Source: Halomonas sp. NO4 (lineage in GTDB: Bacteria > Pseudomonadota > Gammaproteobacteria > Pseudomonadales > Halomonadaceae). Taken from it: a DNA stretch of 64,000 bases. Under the pieces are notes generated by a model. The model was not told the origin of the DNA. It made no database searches and saw nothing but the letters and a program-made list of their open reading frames with translations. Both the position numbers and the translations under genes were made by a program. Below, piece after piece: positions 37,607-45,928 of the stretch. The DNA lies in the NCBI RefSeq assembly GCF_010994375.1, contig NZ_WHMA01000004.1, forward strand, positions 187,080-251,079, in the 5' to 3' direction. How positions within the stretch are numbered: position 1 is the first letter of the stretch; every line of letters starts with the position of its first letter.

Positions 37607-37677
37607 GCTGGATCGTCAACTTCGCCGGACTCGCCCTGATCGCCGCCATCGTCTGGTGGTTCTGGGTAGCTGACTGA
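37603..37677 (+). CDS. 24-residue membrane peptide coupled to copA
   Basis: Tiny gene (24 codons) starting with an ATG that overlaps the copA stop codon (ATGA). The product [24 protein letters not shown] is one transmembrane helix with a WWFW end. It resembles the N-terminal anchor of small membrane-bound cupredoxin-domain proteins found beside copper ATPases, but nothing cupredoxin-like follows; instead a 14-bp tandem repeat starts at 37678, one base past the stop codon. It could be a real small subunit of the copper pump or the remnant of a shortened cupredoxin gene. Confidence 0.65.
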   Translation: MSWIVNFAGLALIAAIVWWFWVAD

Positions 37678-37713
37678 GTGGGGCCGCCGAGGTGGGGCCG
37701 CCGAGGTGGGGCC
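37678..37713 (+). repeat. 14-bp tandem repeat after the copA operon
   Basis: Two perfect copies of GTGGGGCCGCCGAG (37678-37691, 37692-37705) plus GTGGGGCC (37706-37713). It starts immediately after the stop codon of the 24-residue peptide. Non-coding. Confidence 0.85.
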
Positions 37714-37800
37714 AGGGAGAGTCGCCGAATAGCGGCCCGGGCATGGGGCGACTCGCCAGGCTGCTAGGCTAAGAGCCAAGAGCCCGTCAGGAGAACGACC

Positions 37801-38220
37801 ATGCCCAAGCTCAATGGCGTGCTGGAGACCGCGCTCTACGTGGAAGACATGGACCGGGCGCGGATCTTCTTCGAAGGCGTGATGGGTCTCGAGCCCTTCA
37901 ACGCCGATCACCGCTTCACCGCCTACGATGTCGGTGCCAGCACGGTCCTGCTGCTGTTCCTCCAGGGCGAGACACTGGAAACCGTCCACCTGCCCGACGG
38001 CATGGGCACCATTCCGCCCCACGACGGCAAGGGGCGGGTGCACATGGCCTTCGCTATCGCCGAAAGCGAACTGCCCGCCTGGGAGCGCCAGCTCGAGGAT
38101 CACGGCATTGCCGTCGAGGGCCGCACCCACTGGCCCAGAGGCGGGGAAAGCGTCTATTTCCGCGACCCGGATGGCCACCTGCTGGAGTTGGCCACGCCTG
38201 GCGTCTGGCCCACCTATTGA
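37801..38220 (+). CDS. VOC family (glyoxalase/bleomycin resistance-like) protein
   Basis: Protein of 139 residues with the beta-alpha-beta-beta-beta vicinal oxygen chelate fold: opening VLETALYVEDMDRARIFFEGVMGLEPF, an aromatic second half and the closing VYFRDPDGHLLELATP. These proteins bind a divalent metal and act on varied small molecules, so the substrate cannot be inferred. Located between the copA operon and the convergent YitT gene; a ribosome-binding site AGGAG precedes the ATG. Confidence 0.85.
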   Translation: MPKLNGVLETALYVEDMDRARIFFEGVMGLEPFNADHRFTAYDVGASTVLLLFLQGETLETVHLPDGMGTIPPHDGKGRVHMAFAIAESELPAWERQLEDHGIAVEGRTHWPRGGESVYFRDPDGHLLELATPGVWPTY

Positions 38221-38228
38221 CGAATCGC

Positions 38229-38846
38229 CTAGGAAACCCCCATATAGCGGCCGGGCTTGTGATTCAGCGCAATGATCAGGTTGAGCGCCAAGGCCCCCAG
38301 CACCGAGAGGCCCACCCGCTCGGGGGGTAGCACCAGGAACGCGGCAAGCATGATGGCCGCGTCGATCCCCAACTGCACATAGCCTGCACGCCAGCCATAG
38401 CGTTCCTGCAGGTAGAGCACCAGGATATTGACCCCGCCCAGGCTCGCGCGGTGGCGAAACAGGATCAGCATGCCGATACCGATCAGGCTACCGCCCATCA
38501 GCGCGGCATAGAGCGGATTGAGGCTGTCGAACGCCACCCACCGACCGCTCAGCTCGGAGAACAGCGATACCAGGCCGATGGCGACGAAGGTGCGCAGCGT
38601 GAACGAGACGCCCATGCGCCGAATCGCCAGCCAGTAGAACGGCAGGTTGATGAGGAAGAACCATACCCCGAAGCGCCAGCCGCTGGCGTACTGCAGCAGG
38701 AAGGCCAGGCCGGCGGTGCTGCCGGTGAGCAGCAGCGCCTGGGTGTAGAAGGTGACGCCGAGCGCCACGAAGAGCGTGCCCACCAGCAGCGCCAGCACGT
38801 CCTCGTACGACCGGTGGGGGTCGGTGGGCAAGTCCTGCGGATCCAT
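38229..38846 (-). CDS. YitT family membrane protein
   Basis: Integral membrane protein of 205 residues with about five or six hydrophobic helices (ALLVGTLFVALGVTFY, LINLPFYWLAIRR, ALMGGSLIGIGMLILFRHRASLGGVNILVLYLQERYG, IDAAIMLAAFLVL, LSVLGALALNLIIAL), matching YitT/YczE-like proteins. The RHRASLGGVNIL segment is the family landmark. It is short because it lacks the C-terminal soluble domain of many Gram-positive members. Function unknown. The gene ends 8 bases from the convergent VOC gene. Confidence 0.82.
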   Translation of the reverse strand: MDPQDLPTDPHRSYEDVLALLVGTLFVALGVTFYTQALLLTGSTAGLAFLLQYASGWRFGVWFFLINLPFYWLAIRRMGVSFTLRTFVAIGLVSLFSELSGRWVAFDSLNPLYAALMGGSLIGIGMLILFRHRASLGGVNILVLYLQERYGWRAGYVQLGIDAAIMLAAFLVLPPERVGLSVLGALALNLIIALNHKPGRYMGVS

Positions 38847-38856
38847 CGACTATTCC

Positions 38857-40659
38857 TTATTTTACAGGCTCAGCATGTTCGATCATCAGCTGCAGGCTCT
38901 CTCTTCCCCGCCAGCGATTGCGGGTGAGCCGGAAGGCGCAGCACAGCCGTGCGCCCACCTCGAAGCCGGGCAACTCACCGGGTGTGAGCGCCCGGAACCA
39001 GATGGCGCGGTGGCTGGCGCTGCCGGCAGAGAGCTCCAGCATCAGGTGCGTGCCGTCCGCCCCCACCACACGCAGGTTCTCGACAAGAAACTCGCCCTCG
39101 AAGAGCGGCGCATCGAACTCCCGGCCGTAGGGCCCCAGCGCCTCGAGTTCGGCCAGGGTGGCCAGATCGAGCTGGGCGGCAGTGAGTTCGCCATCGGTGA
39201 GGATGCGCGGCCCCAGCTCGACGCCGACCAACTGCTCGCCCACTGCCTGCCGGAAGGCGGCACGAAACGCGTCCAGTTGCTCGTGGGGCACGCCGACGCC
39301 GGCGGCACCGCGATGGCCTCCGAAGCGCGGCAGCGCCTCGGGGGCGAGCTCGAAGGTACGCTGCAGGGCGTCGCGAAGGTGCAGAGCCTCGATGGAGCGC
39401 CCCGAGCCGGTGAGCATGCCCGGGGCAGCGGCCGGGGTGAGCACCAATGCCGGGCGCCCATAGGCCTGCACCAGGCGCGAGGCGACGATGCCCTGCACAC
39501 CCGGGTGGCCATCCTCGAGGAACACCACGAGAACCGGCTCGTCGGCGGCCAGTGCCGGCAGGGCCAGGGCCTTGGCCTCCTCGGCCATCTCCGCCTCGAT
39601 CGCCTTGCGCGACTGGTTGTCCTGGTCGAGGGTCTCGAGGTGTCGGGCCGCCACGGCGTCGTCGGCGGCCAACATGAAATGCAGCGCTGCGTAGGGGTCG
39701 TCCAGGCGCGAGCGCGCGTTGATGCGCGGCCCCATCTGGAAGGCCAGGGTCTCGGCGTCGAAGGGCACGCTGTCCTCGCCGAGACGCGCCGCCATGGTGC
39801 GCCAGCAGGCGGCCTCCATACGGTTGATCAGAGTGAGGCCGTGGCTGACCACAGCGCGGTTGGCGGGGCTTGCCCCCAGCGACACGCAGTCGGCCACCGT
39901 GCCCAGCGCCACGTAGGAGAGCCAGGGCGACAGCTTGGGCGTGGCCGAGGGTAGTGCCCCCCACTCGATCAGCACCTGGCGCGACAGCGACATCACCAGC
40001 CACGCCACCATGCAGCCGGCGATGGTGGCGTCGGGATAGGTGCAGTCGTCACGGGTGGGGTTGACGCAGGCAAACGCCGAGGCCGGCGGCCCTTCCAGCG
40101 GCAGGGCGTGGTGGTCGCTTACCACCACGTCGATGCCGGAGGCACAAAGGCGCGCGATGCGCGGTTCGTCGCTGCTACCGCAGTCGGCGGTGATCACCAG
40201 GCTCGGCCGCGGCTCGAGCGCGAGCGTGCGCTCCACCAGCGGCAGGCTGATGCCGTAGCCGTCATGGATGCGGTGGCCGATCAGGCTGTGCAGCTTCGCC
40301 TCCGGCACGCCGAAGAGTTCCACCAGGGTGCGCCGAATCACCACGTGGGAGGTGATGCCGTCGACGTCGTAATCGGTGAGGATGCCGATATGCTCGCCGT
40401 CGACCACGGCCCGGGCGATGCGCTCGGCGGCACGGCGGCCGTCGGCCAGGCGCTCGGGGTGCTCGAGGTAGCGCAGGCTGGGCGAGACCAGCGGCGCGAG
40501 GTCGCCCTCATAGGCGACCAGGCGCCCGGCCAGCACCCGCGCCTGGAGCTCGGTGAGCCCCTCCTGGCGCGCGCGGGCATAGAGCGCCGCGTTGCGCGGC
40601 CGCGGCAGCAGCCGCGGCTTGAGTCGGGCGTGCAGGTCGGGCGGGACAATCACGTCCAC
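38857..40659 (-). CDS. recJ: RecJ-like single-stranded-DNA exonuclease (divergent form)
   Basis: DHH-superfamily nuclease of 600 residues, long enough for RecJ, which degrades ssDNA 5'-to-3' in repair and recombination. Motifs: DYDVDG at 96-101 (canonical DYDADG), DCG around 159-161, DHH at 182-184 and PRFGGHRGAAG of the DHHA1 domain. It sits in the standard recJ locus near prfB and thrC. However the usual RecJ N-terminus (RR.LP...LYAARG) is replaced by an unrelated opening, and substitutions such as TDYDVDG and CGSSDEP suggest a distinct subfamily. Catalytic ligands appear intact. Confidence 0.8.
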   Translation of the reverse strand: MDVIVPPDLHARLKPRLLPRPRNAALYARARQEGLTELQARVLAGRLVAYEGDLAPLVSPSLRYLEHPERLADGRRAAERIARAVVDGEHIGILTDYDVDGITSHVVIRRTLVELFGVPEAKLHSLIGHRIHDGYGISLPLVERTLALEPRPSLVITADCGSSDEPRIARLCASGIDVVVSDHHALPLEGPPASAFACVNPTRDDCTYPDATIAGCMVAWLVMSLSRQVLIEWGALPSATPKLSPWLSYVALGTVADCVSLGASPANRAVVSHGLTLINRMEAACWRTMAARLGEDSVPFDAETLAFQMGPRINARSRLDDPYAALHFMLAADDAVAARHLETLDQDNQSRKAIEAEMAEEAKALALPALAADEPVLVVFLEDGHPGVQGIVASRLVQAYGRPALVLTPAAAPGMLTGSGRSIEALHLRDALQRTFELAPEALPRFGGHRGAAGVGVPHEQLDAFRAAFRQAVGEQLVGVELGPRILTDGELTAAQLDLATLAELEALGPYGREFDAPLFEGEFLVENLRVVGADGTHLMLELSAGSASHRAIWFRALTPGELPGFEVGARLCCAFRLTRNRWRGRESLQLMIEHAEPVK

Positions 40660-40724
40660 GCGTGGCTCCTCTGGTTCGCTTCCATTGGTGCACGGCGATG
40701 GGAACGCCGTGCCGAGCGAAGGGC

Positions 40725-40821
40725 GCCGGGGACAGGCCGAAGAAGGGGTCTTTTGCCATGGATGGCAAAAGTAGCGCCCAGGGAGGGGTTCACAGCGCCC
40801 CCTCGTAGGCCTGTCCGCCGG
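40725..40821. repeat. inverted-repeat element with central palindrome between recJ and thrC
   Basis: Outer arms GCCGGGGACAGGCC (40725-40738) and GGCCTGTCCGCCGG (40808-40821) are imperfect inverted repeats. Inside is the palindrome CTTTTGCCAT-GG-ATGGCAAAAG (40750-40771). No coding function. Its shape (about 97 bp, inverted ends) resembles a small non-autonomous dispersed repeat. Confidence 0.6.
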
Positions 40822-40848
40822 ATCAGCCCTGAGTGGGCAGGCTACCGC

Positions 40849-42237
40849 CTACCGCCGATTCTCCGCGACGAACTTCTGCACCTCGGCCAGCTCGGCCGGC
40901 AGCACCGTGTAGCGCTCCTCGCGCTCCAGCAGATCATCCATGTGCGGCGGCAGCGGCACGCCCGGGAAGCCGGCCTTGACCACCGCCTCGGCGAACTTGG
41001 CCGGATGCGCAGTGGCCAGGGTGATCATCGGCGTCGCGGTATCGGTGCGCGCCTGCTCGGCGGCACGGTAGCCGGTGGCGGTGTGCGGGTCGAGGATCTC
41101 CTGGGTGCGGTGGTGCGCCTCGCGAATCACCTCGAGGATGGTGGTGTCATCCACACTGTGGCTGGCGAACTTGTCGCGCAACTTGGCCAGCGGCGCCTCG
41201 GCGAGTGCCGTGGGCTCGGCCTGGAAGCGCTCGAGCAGCGACGCCACGGCGGCCCCATCGCGCTCGTAGGCCTCGAACAGCAGCCGCTCGAAATTGGACG
41301 ACACCACGATGTCCATGGAGGGGGCGAGCGTGGCGACCAGCTCCCGCTTGGAGAAGTCGTTGTCGGCCAGCGTGCGGTGCAGGATGTCGTTGGCATTGGT
41401 GGCGATGACGAACTGCTTGACCGGCAGCCCCGCGCGATACGCCATGTAGCCAGCGAAGACGTTGCCGAAGTTGGCCGAGGGCACGCAGAAACTCACCTGA
41501 CGATGCGGCGAACCCAGCGCCACACCAGCGGCCACGTAGTAGACGATCTGGGCCATGATGCGTGCCCAGTTGATGGAGTTTACCGCCACCAGGCGCGTGC
41601 CGTTCAGAAACGCCTGGTCGGCGAAACTCGCCTTGACCATCGCCTGGGCGTCGTCGAAATTGCCCTCGATGGCGACATTGAAGACGTTGTCGGCGAGCAC
41701 CGTGGTCATCTGGCGGCGCTGCACCTCCGAAACCCGGTTGTGCGGATGCAGGATGAAGATGTCGAGGTTGTCGCAGTGGCGACACCCCTCGATGGCCGCC
41801 GAGCCGGTGTCGCCGGAGGTGGCACCCATGATCACCGCACGCTCGCCGCGCTTGGCCAGGAAGTGGTCGAGAATCCGCCCCAGCAGCTGCAGGGCGACGT
41901 CCTTGAAGGCCAGCGTCGGCCCGTGGAAGAGCTCGAGCAGGAAGTGGTTGGCGTCGAGCTGGTTGAGCGGCACCACGGCGTCGTGGCTGAAGGTCGAATA
42001 GGCGTCGTGCACGAGGGCACGGAACGTCTCGTCATCGATCTCGCCGTTGACGTAGGGTTTCATCACCCGAAAGGCGATCTCGGCATACGACAGCCCGGCC
42101 ATGGCGGCCAGGTCGTCGCGGGAGAGCGTCGGAATGCTCTCCGGCACGTAGAGGCCACCGTCGCTGGCCATGCCGGTGAGCACGACTTCCTCGAAAGAGA
42201 GCGCGGGCGCCTGCCCGCGGGTGCTGATGTAGCGCAT
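40849..42237 (-). CDS. thrC: threonine synthase
   Basis: PLP enzyme of 462 residues turning O-phosphohomoserine into threonine. The long type I form is visible: RYISTRGQAPALSFEEVVLTGMASDGGLYVP at the start, the pyridoxal lysine K112 in GPTLAFKDVA, and SGDTGSAAIEGCRH as phosphate loop. It follows hom by three bases, so the two are coupled. No threonine attenuator peptide is seen upstream of hom. Confidence 0.96.
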   Translation of the reverse strand: MRYISTRGQAPALSFEEVVLTGMASDGGLYVPESIPTLSRDDLAAMAGLSYAEIAFRVMKPYVNGEIDDETFRALVHDAYSTFSHDAVVPLNQLDANHFLLELFHGPTLAFKDVALQLLGRILDHFLAKRGERAVIMGATSGDTGSAAIEGCRHCDNLDIFILHPHNRVSEVQRRQMTTVLADNVFNVAIEGNFDDAQAMVKASFADQAFLNGTRLVAVNSINWARIMAQIVYYVAAGVALGSPHRQVSFCVPSANFGNVFAGYMAYRAGLPVKQFVIATNANDILHRTLADNDFSKRELVATLAPSMDIVVSSNFERLLFEAYERDGAAVASLLERFQAEPTALAEAPLAKLRDKFASHSVDDTTILEVIREAHHRTQEILDPHTATGYRAAEQARTDTATPMITLATAHPAKFAEAVVKAGFPGVPLPPHMDDLLEREERYTVLPAELAEVQKFVAENRR

Positions 42238-42240
42238 GGG

Positions 42241-43557
42241 TTATTCCTGCTCGTCGAGGCTTTCGACGCGGATGCGCGTCACCGAGCCGGCGATATCGGC
42301 CATCGACTCGATCTGGCGAATCGCCTCGTTCATGTGCTTCTCGCGACAGCAGTGGGTGAGCAGGATGATCGGCACCAGCTCGCCCTCGGTCGCCTCCTTC
42401 TGCACCAGCGCCTCGATGGAGATGCCCTGCTCGGAGAGAATGGTGGCCACCCGTGCCAGCACCCCGGGGCGGTCCACCGCCAGCAGGCGCAGGTAATAGG
42501 CGGTGACGATGTCTTCCATGGGCAGGATCGGCTGGCTGCCTTCACCCTCGCCGATACCGCTGAACGCCAGGTAGGGCACCCGGTAGTGGTGGTCAGTGGT
42601 AATGTCGCGGGCCACGTCGAGCAGGTCGGCGACCACCGCCGAGGCGGTGGGCTCGGCGCCGGCGCCGGCGCCGTAGTAGAGGGTCGGGCCCACGGCGTCG
42701 CCCATGATGGCGATGGCGTTCTTGACGCCATGCACATTGGCCAGCAGCCGCTCCTTGGGAATCAGCGTCGGGTGCACGCGCAGCTCGAGGCCGGCGTCGG
42801 TGCGCTTGGAGATGCCCAGGTGCTTGATCACGTAGCCCAGGTTGTCGGCCTGCTCGACATCGTCGAACGTCACCCGCGAGATGCCCTCGGTGTAGGCCTT
42901 CTCGAACTGCAGCGGCACGCCGTAGGCGATGGAGGCGAGGATGGTCAGCTTGTGGGCCGCGTCGATGCCCTCGACGTCGAAGGTCGGGTCCGCCTCGGCG
43001 TAGCCCAGCGCCTGGGCCTCGGCCAGAACATCCTCGAAGGCGCGTCCCTCGCTGCGCATGTGGGTGAGGATGTAGTTGCCGGTGCCGTTGATGATGCCCG
43101 CCACCCACTCGATGCGATTGGCGCCGAGCCCCTCGCGCAGCGACTTGATCACCGGAATGCCGCCGGCCACGGCAGCCTCGAAGGCGACGATCACACCCTT
43201 TTCATGGGCGGCCTGGAAGATCTCGTTGCCGTGCACGGCGATCAGCGCCTTGTTGGCGGTGACCACGTGCTTGCCGTTGGCGATCGCGGTCAGCACCAGC
43301 TCGCGGGCCACGTCGTAGCCGCCGACCAGTTCCACCAGCACATCCACGTCGGGATTGCGTGCCACCTCGTAGATGTCGGTGGTGGTCTTGATGCCGGTGA
43401 GGTCGCACTCCGGGTTGAGGCTACGGTGCGCGACCTGTTCGACGACGATCGGCCGGCCCGCTCGCCGGGCGATGTCGTCGGCGTTGCGCATCAGCACGTT
43501 GAAGGTACCGCCCCCGACGGTCCCCAGACCACAGATTCCCACTCTCACCGGTTTCAC
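42241..43557 (-). CDS. hom: homoserine dehydrogenase
   Basis: Enzyme of 438 residues reducing aspartate semialdehyde to homoserine for threonine and methionine. N-terminal NAD(P)-binding motif VRVGICGLGTVGGGTFNVL, the catalytic core with GGIPVIKSLREGL and a C-terminal ACT domain from about 350 onward (RLLAVDRPGVLARVATILSEQGISIEAL), indicating allosteric control by threonine. The start codon is GTG at 43557, with upstream AGGGGAGCAGG as ribosome-binding region; a longer frame lacks family sequence. Confidence 0.94.
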   Translation of the reverse strand: MKPVRVGICGLGTVGGGTFNVLMRNADDIARRAGRPIVVEQVAHRSLNPECDLTGIKTTTDIYEVARNPDVDVLVELVGGYDVARELVLTAIANGKHVVTANKALIAVHGNEIFQAAHEKGVIVAFEAAVAGGIPVIKSLREGLGANRIEWVAGIINGTGNYILTHMRSEGRAFEDVLAEAQALGYAEADPTFDVEGIDAAHKLTILASIAYGVPLQFEKAYTEGISRVTFDDVEQADNLGYVIKHLGISKRTDAGLELRVHPTLIPKERLLANVHGVKNAIAIMGDAVGPTLYYGAGAGAEPTASAVVADLLDVARDITTDHHYRVPYLAFSGIGEGEGSQPILPMEDIVTAYYLRLLAVDRPGVLARVATILSEQGISIEALVQKEATEGELVPIILLTHCCREKHMNEAIRQIESMADIAGSVTRIRVESLDEQE

Positions 43558-43669
43558 TGTCCTGCTCCCCTGATCGTTGCGTGTCCAGCTCGTTGGCGTC
43601 GCGAAGGGCGTGGCAGCGGCTCTCGCCGGCCGCCCTTGCATCGATGGCGTCAATGGCACGTTGTCGCGC

Positions 43670-44410
43670 TCAGTCGTCCAGGCCGAGCATGCCGGCCAGG
43701 CGTTCGGCGGGCACATAGCCCGGCACCAGTCGCCCGTCCGGCAGCACGATCGCCGGCGTGCCCTGCACCCCGAGCTCCAGCCCCAGATGATACTGTGCCT
43801 CGACCGGATTGTCGCAGTCCGTGCCGTTTTCCAGCCCCTCGCCGCGCTTGGCGGTGGTCATGGCCTCGGCCGGGTTGTCGGCGCACCACACCTGCTCGAG
43901 CAGCCGTGCACCCTGGGTATTCATGCCGGTGCGCGGGAAGGCCAGGTAGTGCACCTCGATGCCCAGCTCGTTGAGTCGGGGCACCTCCTCGTGGAACTGC
44001 CGGCAGTAGGGGCAGGTGGTGTCGGTGAAGACGACCACTTCGGCGCGGGTCTCGGCGGTGCCGCGAAACACCACCCGCTCGCTCTCGGGCACCTCGGCAA
44101 GCCGCGCGGCGCGCTCGGAGTTGCGGGTCTGCTCGGTGAGATTGACCAAGCCCTGTTCACCGTTCGCGTAGAGATCCCCCACCAGGAAGTACTCCCCGGC
44201 GGCATCGCTGTAGAAGGTCTCACCGCTCTCCAGGTGCACTTCGAAGAACCCCTCCAGCGGGGTCTCGCGGATGCTGGCCACCGGCATGGATTGACCACGC
44301 ACCTCGAGGCGTTCGGCCAGACGCTCGGCGTCGTCGGCCTGGGCGGCCAGGGGCAGTGTCAGGCAGAAGGCCAGCAGGGCAGCGGAGAAACGCAAGGGTG
44401 AATCGGTCAT
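43670..44410 (-). CDS. dsbC: periplasmic disulfide isomerase DsbC
   Basis: Thiol-disulfide isomerase of 246 residues that corrects non-native disulfides in the periplasm. Signal peptide LLAFCLTLPLAAQA, N-terminal dimerisation domain (about 25-85), a thioredoxin-fold with active site C133-P-Y-C136, a second cysteine pair (C at WCADN and DCDN) and the cis-Pro loop GTPA. Located between xerD and hom, as in Pseudomonas. ATG at 44410 gives the proper signal sequence. Confidence 0.95.
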   Translation of the reverse strand: MTDSPLRFSAALLAFCLTLPLAAQADDAERLAERLEVRGQSMPVASIRETPLEGFFEVHLESGETFYSDAAGEYFLVGDLYANGEQGLVNLTEQTRNSERAARLAEVPESERVVFRGTAETRAEVVVFTDTTCPYCRQFHEEVPRLNELGIEVHYLAFPRTGMNTQGARLLEQVWCADNPAEAMTTAKRGEGLENGTDCDNPVEAQYHLGLELGVQGTPAIVLPDGRLVPGYVPAERLAGMLGLDD

Positions 44411-44412
44411 GG

Positions 44413-45312
44413 TCAGCCTCGAGGATGGTGTTCGGCGTGCAGGGCTTCGAGTCGCGCCTGGGCGACATGCGTATAGATCTGGGTCGTCGAGAGATCGCTG
44501 TGACCCAGTAACAGCTGTACGACACGCAGGTTGGCCCCATGATTCAACAGGTGCGTGGCGAAGGCGTGGCGCAGGGTGTGCGGCGACAGCGGCCGGGTGA
44601 TCCCGGCGGTTCGCGCATGGGCCTTGATGCGGTGCCAGAAGGCCTGGCGCGTCAGGCTGGCACCCCCGCGGCCGGGAAAGAGCGCCGGGCGTGTGGGGTC
44701 GTCCATCAGGGCGCCACGCGCCGTGCGCAGGTAACGCGTGAGCCAGTGTACGGCCTCCTCGCCCAGCGGGACCAGCCGGTCCTTGTCGCCCTTGCCGCGC
44801 ACCCGCACTACGCCCTGGCGCAGGTTGACGGCCTCCACCGTCAGGCCCACCAGCTCCGAGACCCGCAGCCCGCAGCCGTAGAGCACCTCGAGCATGGCCC
44901 GGTCGCGCAGGCCCAGGTCGGTCGCCAAATCGGGCGCAGCCAGCAGCCGCTCGACCTCGGCCTCCTCCAGGGTATCCGGCAGCGCCGGCCTCACCCGAGG
45001 CAGGCGCACCTCGGCCAGGGGGTCGCAGGCGATACGCCCCTCGACGAGCGCCCAGCGGTAGAAGCGGCGCAGGCTCGAGAGCAGCCGGGCGTTGCTGGCC
45101 AGCCGGTAGCCGGCGGCACGGCGCGCGTCGATCCAGGCCGGCAGCGTCGCCGCCCCCGGGGCGAGCAGCCCGGCACCCACCTCGGCAAGGTGCGCAGCCC
45201 AAGCTATCAGGTCGTGGCGATAGGCGGCCAGGGTGTGCTCGCTCGCCCCCTGCTCGAGCCACAGGGCATCGAGGAAGGCATCGATCAGATCGCTATCGGC
45301 CATTGGGCTCAT
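44413..45312 (-). CDS. xerD: site-specific tyrosine recombinase XerD
   Basis: Recombinase of 299 residues resolving chromosome dimers at dif together with XerC. The full catalytic set is visible: R150 in GCGLRVSEL, K174, H245 and R248 in HTLRH, H271 in GHSDLSTTQIYTH and the nucleophile Y280. N-terminal SAM-like core-binding domain spans about 8-95. Assigned XerD rather than XerC because of the xerD-dsbC-hom-thrC-recJ context. An in-frame ATG at 45303 is an alternative start. Confidence 0.94.
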   Translation of the reverse strand: MSPMADSDLIDAFLDALWLEQGASEHTLAAYRHDLIAWAAHLAEVGAGLLAPGAATLPAWIDARRAAGYRLASNARLLSSLRRFYRWALVEGRIACDPLAEVRLPRVRPALPDTLEEAEVERLLAAPDLATDLGLRDRAMLEVLYGCGLRVSELVGLTVEAVNLRQGVVRVRGKGDKDRLVPLGEEAVHWLTRYLRTARGALMDDPTRPALFPGRGGASLTRQAFWHRIKAHARTAGITRPLSPHTLRHAFATHLLNHGANLRVVQLLLGHSDLSTTQIYTHVAQARLEALHAEHHPRG

Positions 45313-45340
45313 GGCGGGCTCCCGAAGACGCCCCCATGCA

Positions 45341-45379
45341 ACAGGACCCCGCCCCGCGCGAGCGGTAACGGGGTCCTGT
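45341..45379 (-). terminator. terminator after rplS
   Basis: Perfect 11-bp stem ACAGGACCCCG (45341-45351) with 45369-45379, 17-base loop. It lies between the end of rplS (45415) and the start of xerD and would stop the rpsP operon on the minus strand. Confidence 0.65.
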
Positions 45380-45414
45380 CAGGCGCCGCGGGGCGCGCCG
45401 TCAAGCGGCCGGAC

Positions 45415-45771
45415 TCAGGCCAGCTTTTCCTTGATGCGGGCGGACTTGCCGCTGCGCTCGCGGAGGTAGTAGAGCTTGGCCTGGCGCACGTCGCCGCGAC
45501 GCTTGACGCTGATGGAGTCGACCAGCGGGCTGTAGGTCTGGAAGGTGCGCTCGACGCCCACCCCGTGGGAGATCTTGCGCACGGTGAAGGCGGAGTTCAG
45601 GCCGCGATTGCGCTTGCCGATCACCACGCCCTCGAAGGCCTGGAGACGCTCGCGGTTGCCCTCCTTGACCTTGACCTGGACGACCACGGTGTCGCCCGGG
45701 GCGAAGGCCGGGACTTCCTTGCTCATCTGCTCGGCTTCGAGCGCCTGGATCACCTTGTTCTTGCTGCTCAT
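45415..45771 (-). CDS. rplS: 50S ribosomal protein L19
   Basis: Ribosomal protein of 118 residues at the 30S-50S interface. Recognised by [38 protein letters not shown] and a closing [18 protein letters not shown]. Last gene of the rpsP-rimM-trmD-rplS operon, about 157 bases after trmD, a larger gap than the other joints; a processing or internal promoter site may lie there. Confidence 0.98.
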   Translation of the reverse strand: MSSKNKVIQALEAEQMSKEVPAFAPGDTVVVQVKVKEGNRERLQAFEGVVIGKRNRGLNSAFTVRKISHGVGVERTFQTYSPLVDSISVKRRGDVRQAKLYYLRERSGKSARIKEKLA

Positions 45772-45928
45772 GACTATGACTCCTTGATAACTGGATCCGC
45801 CGATCGTCTTGGTTGCCGGCGGATCGTGATCCCGGCGCCCGAGTCGAGACTCGAGAGCGCGGGAGCGTCGTTGGTGACACGGGGCCGCCGCCTCAGGGGC
45901 GTTCTGCGTCCCGCACCTCCGCCCTGAC

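Noticed and set aside
38857..40659. Pseudogene interpretation of the RecJ-like gene
   Set aside because: The frame is open for 600 codons and the DHH, DCG-type and GGH ligands are intact.
43558..43669. Threonine attenuator leader peptide before hom
   Set aside because: No Thr/Ile-rich short open frame or antiterminator pairing was seen upstream of the GTG start; the region between hom and dsbC is short.
40108..43974. A very long plus-strand open frame (over 1200 codons) antisense to recJ, thrC and hom
   Set aside because: In GC-rich DNA the frame opposite codon position three stays open; it crosses several well-supported minus-strand genes and its translation is low-complexity and matches no family.
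45772..45928. Possible small gene between rplS and trmD
   Set aside because: No start with a ribosome-binding site and no coding pattern; the gap is more likely a structured leader or processing site.
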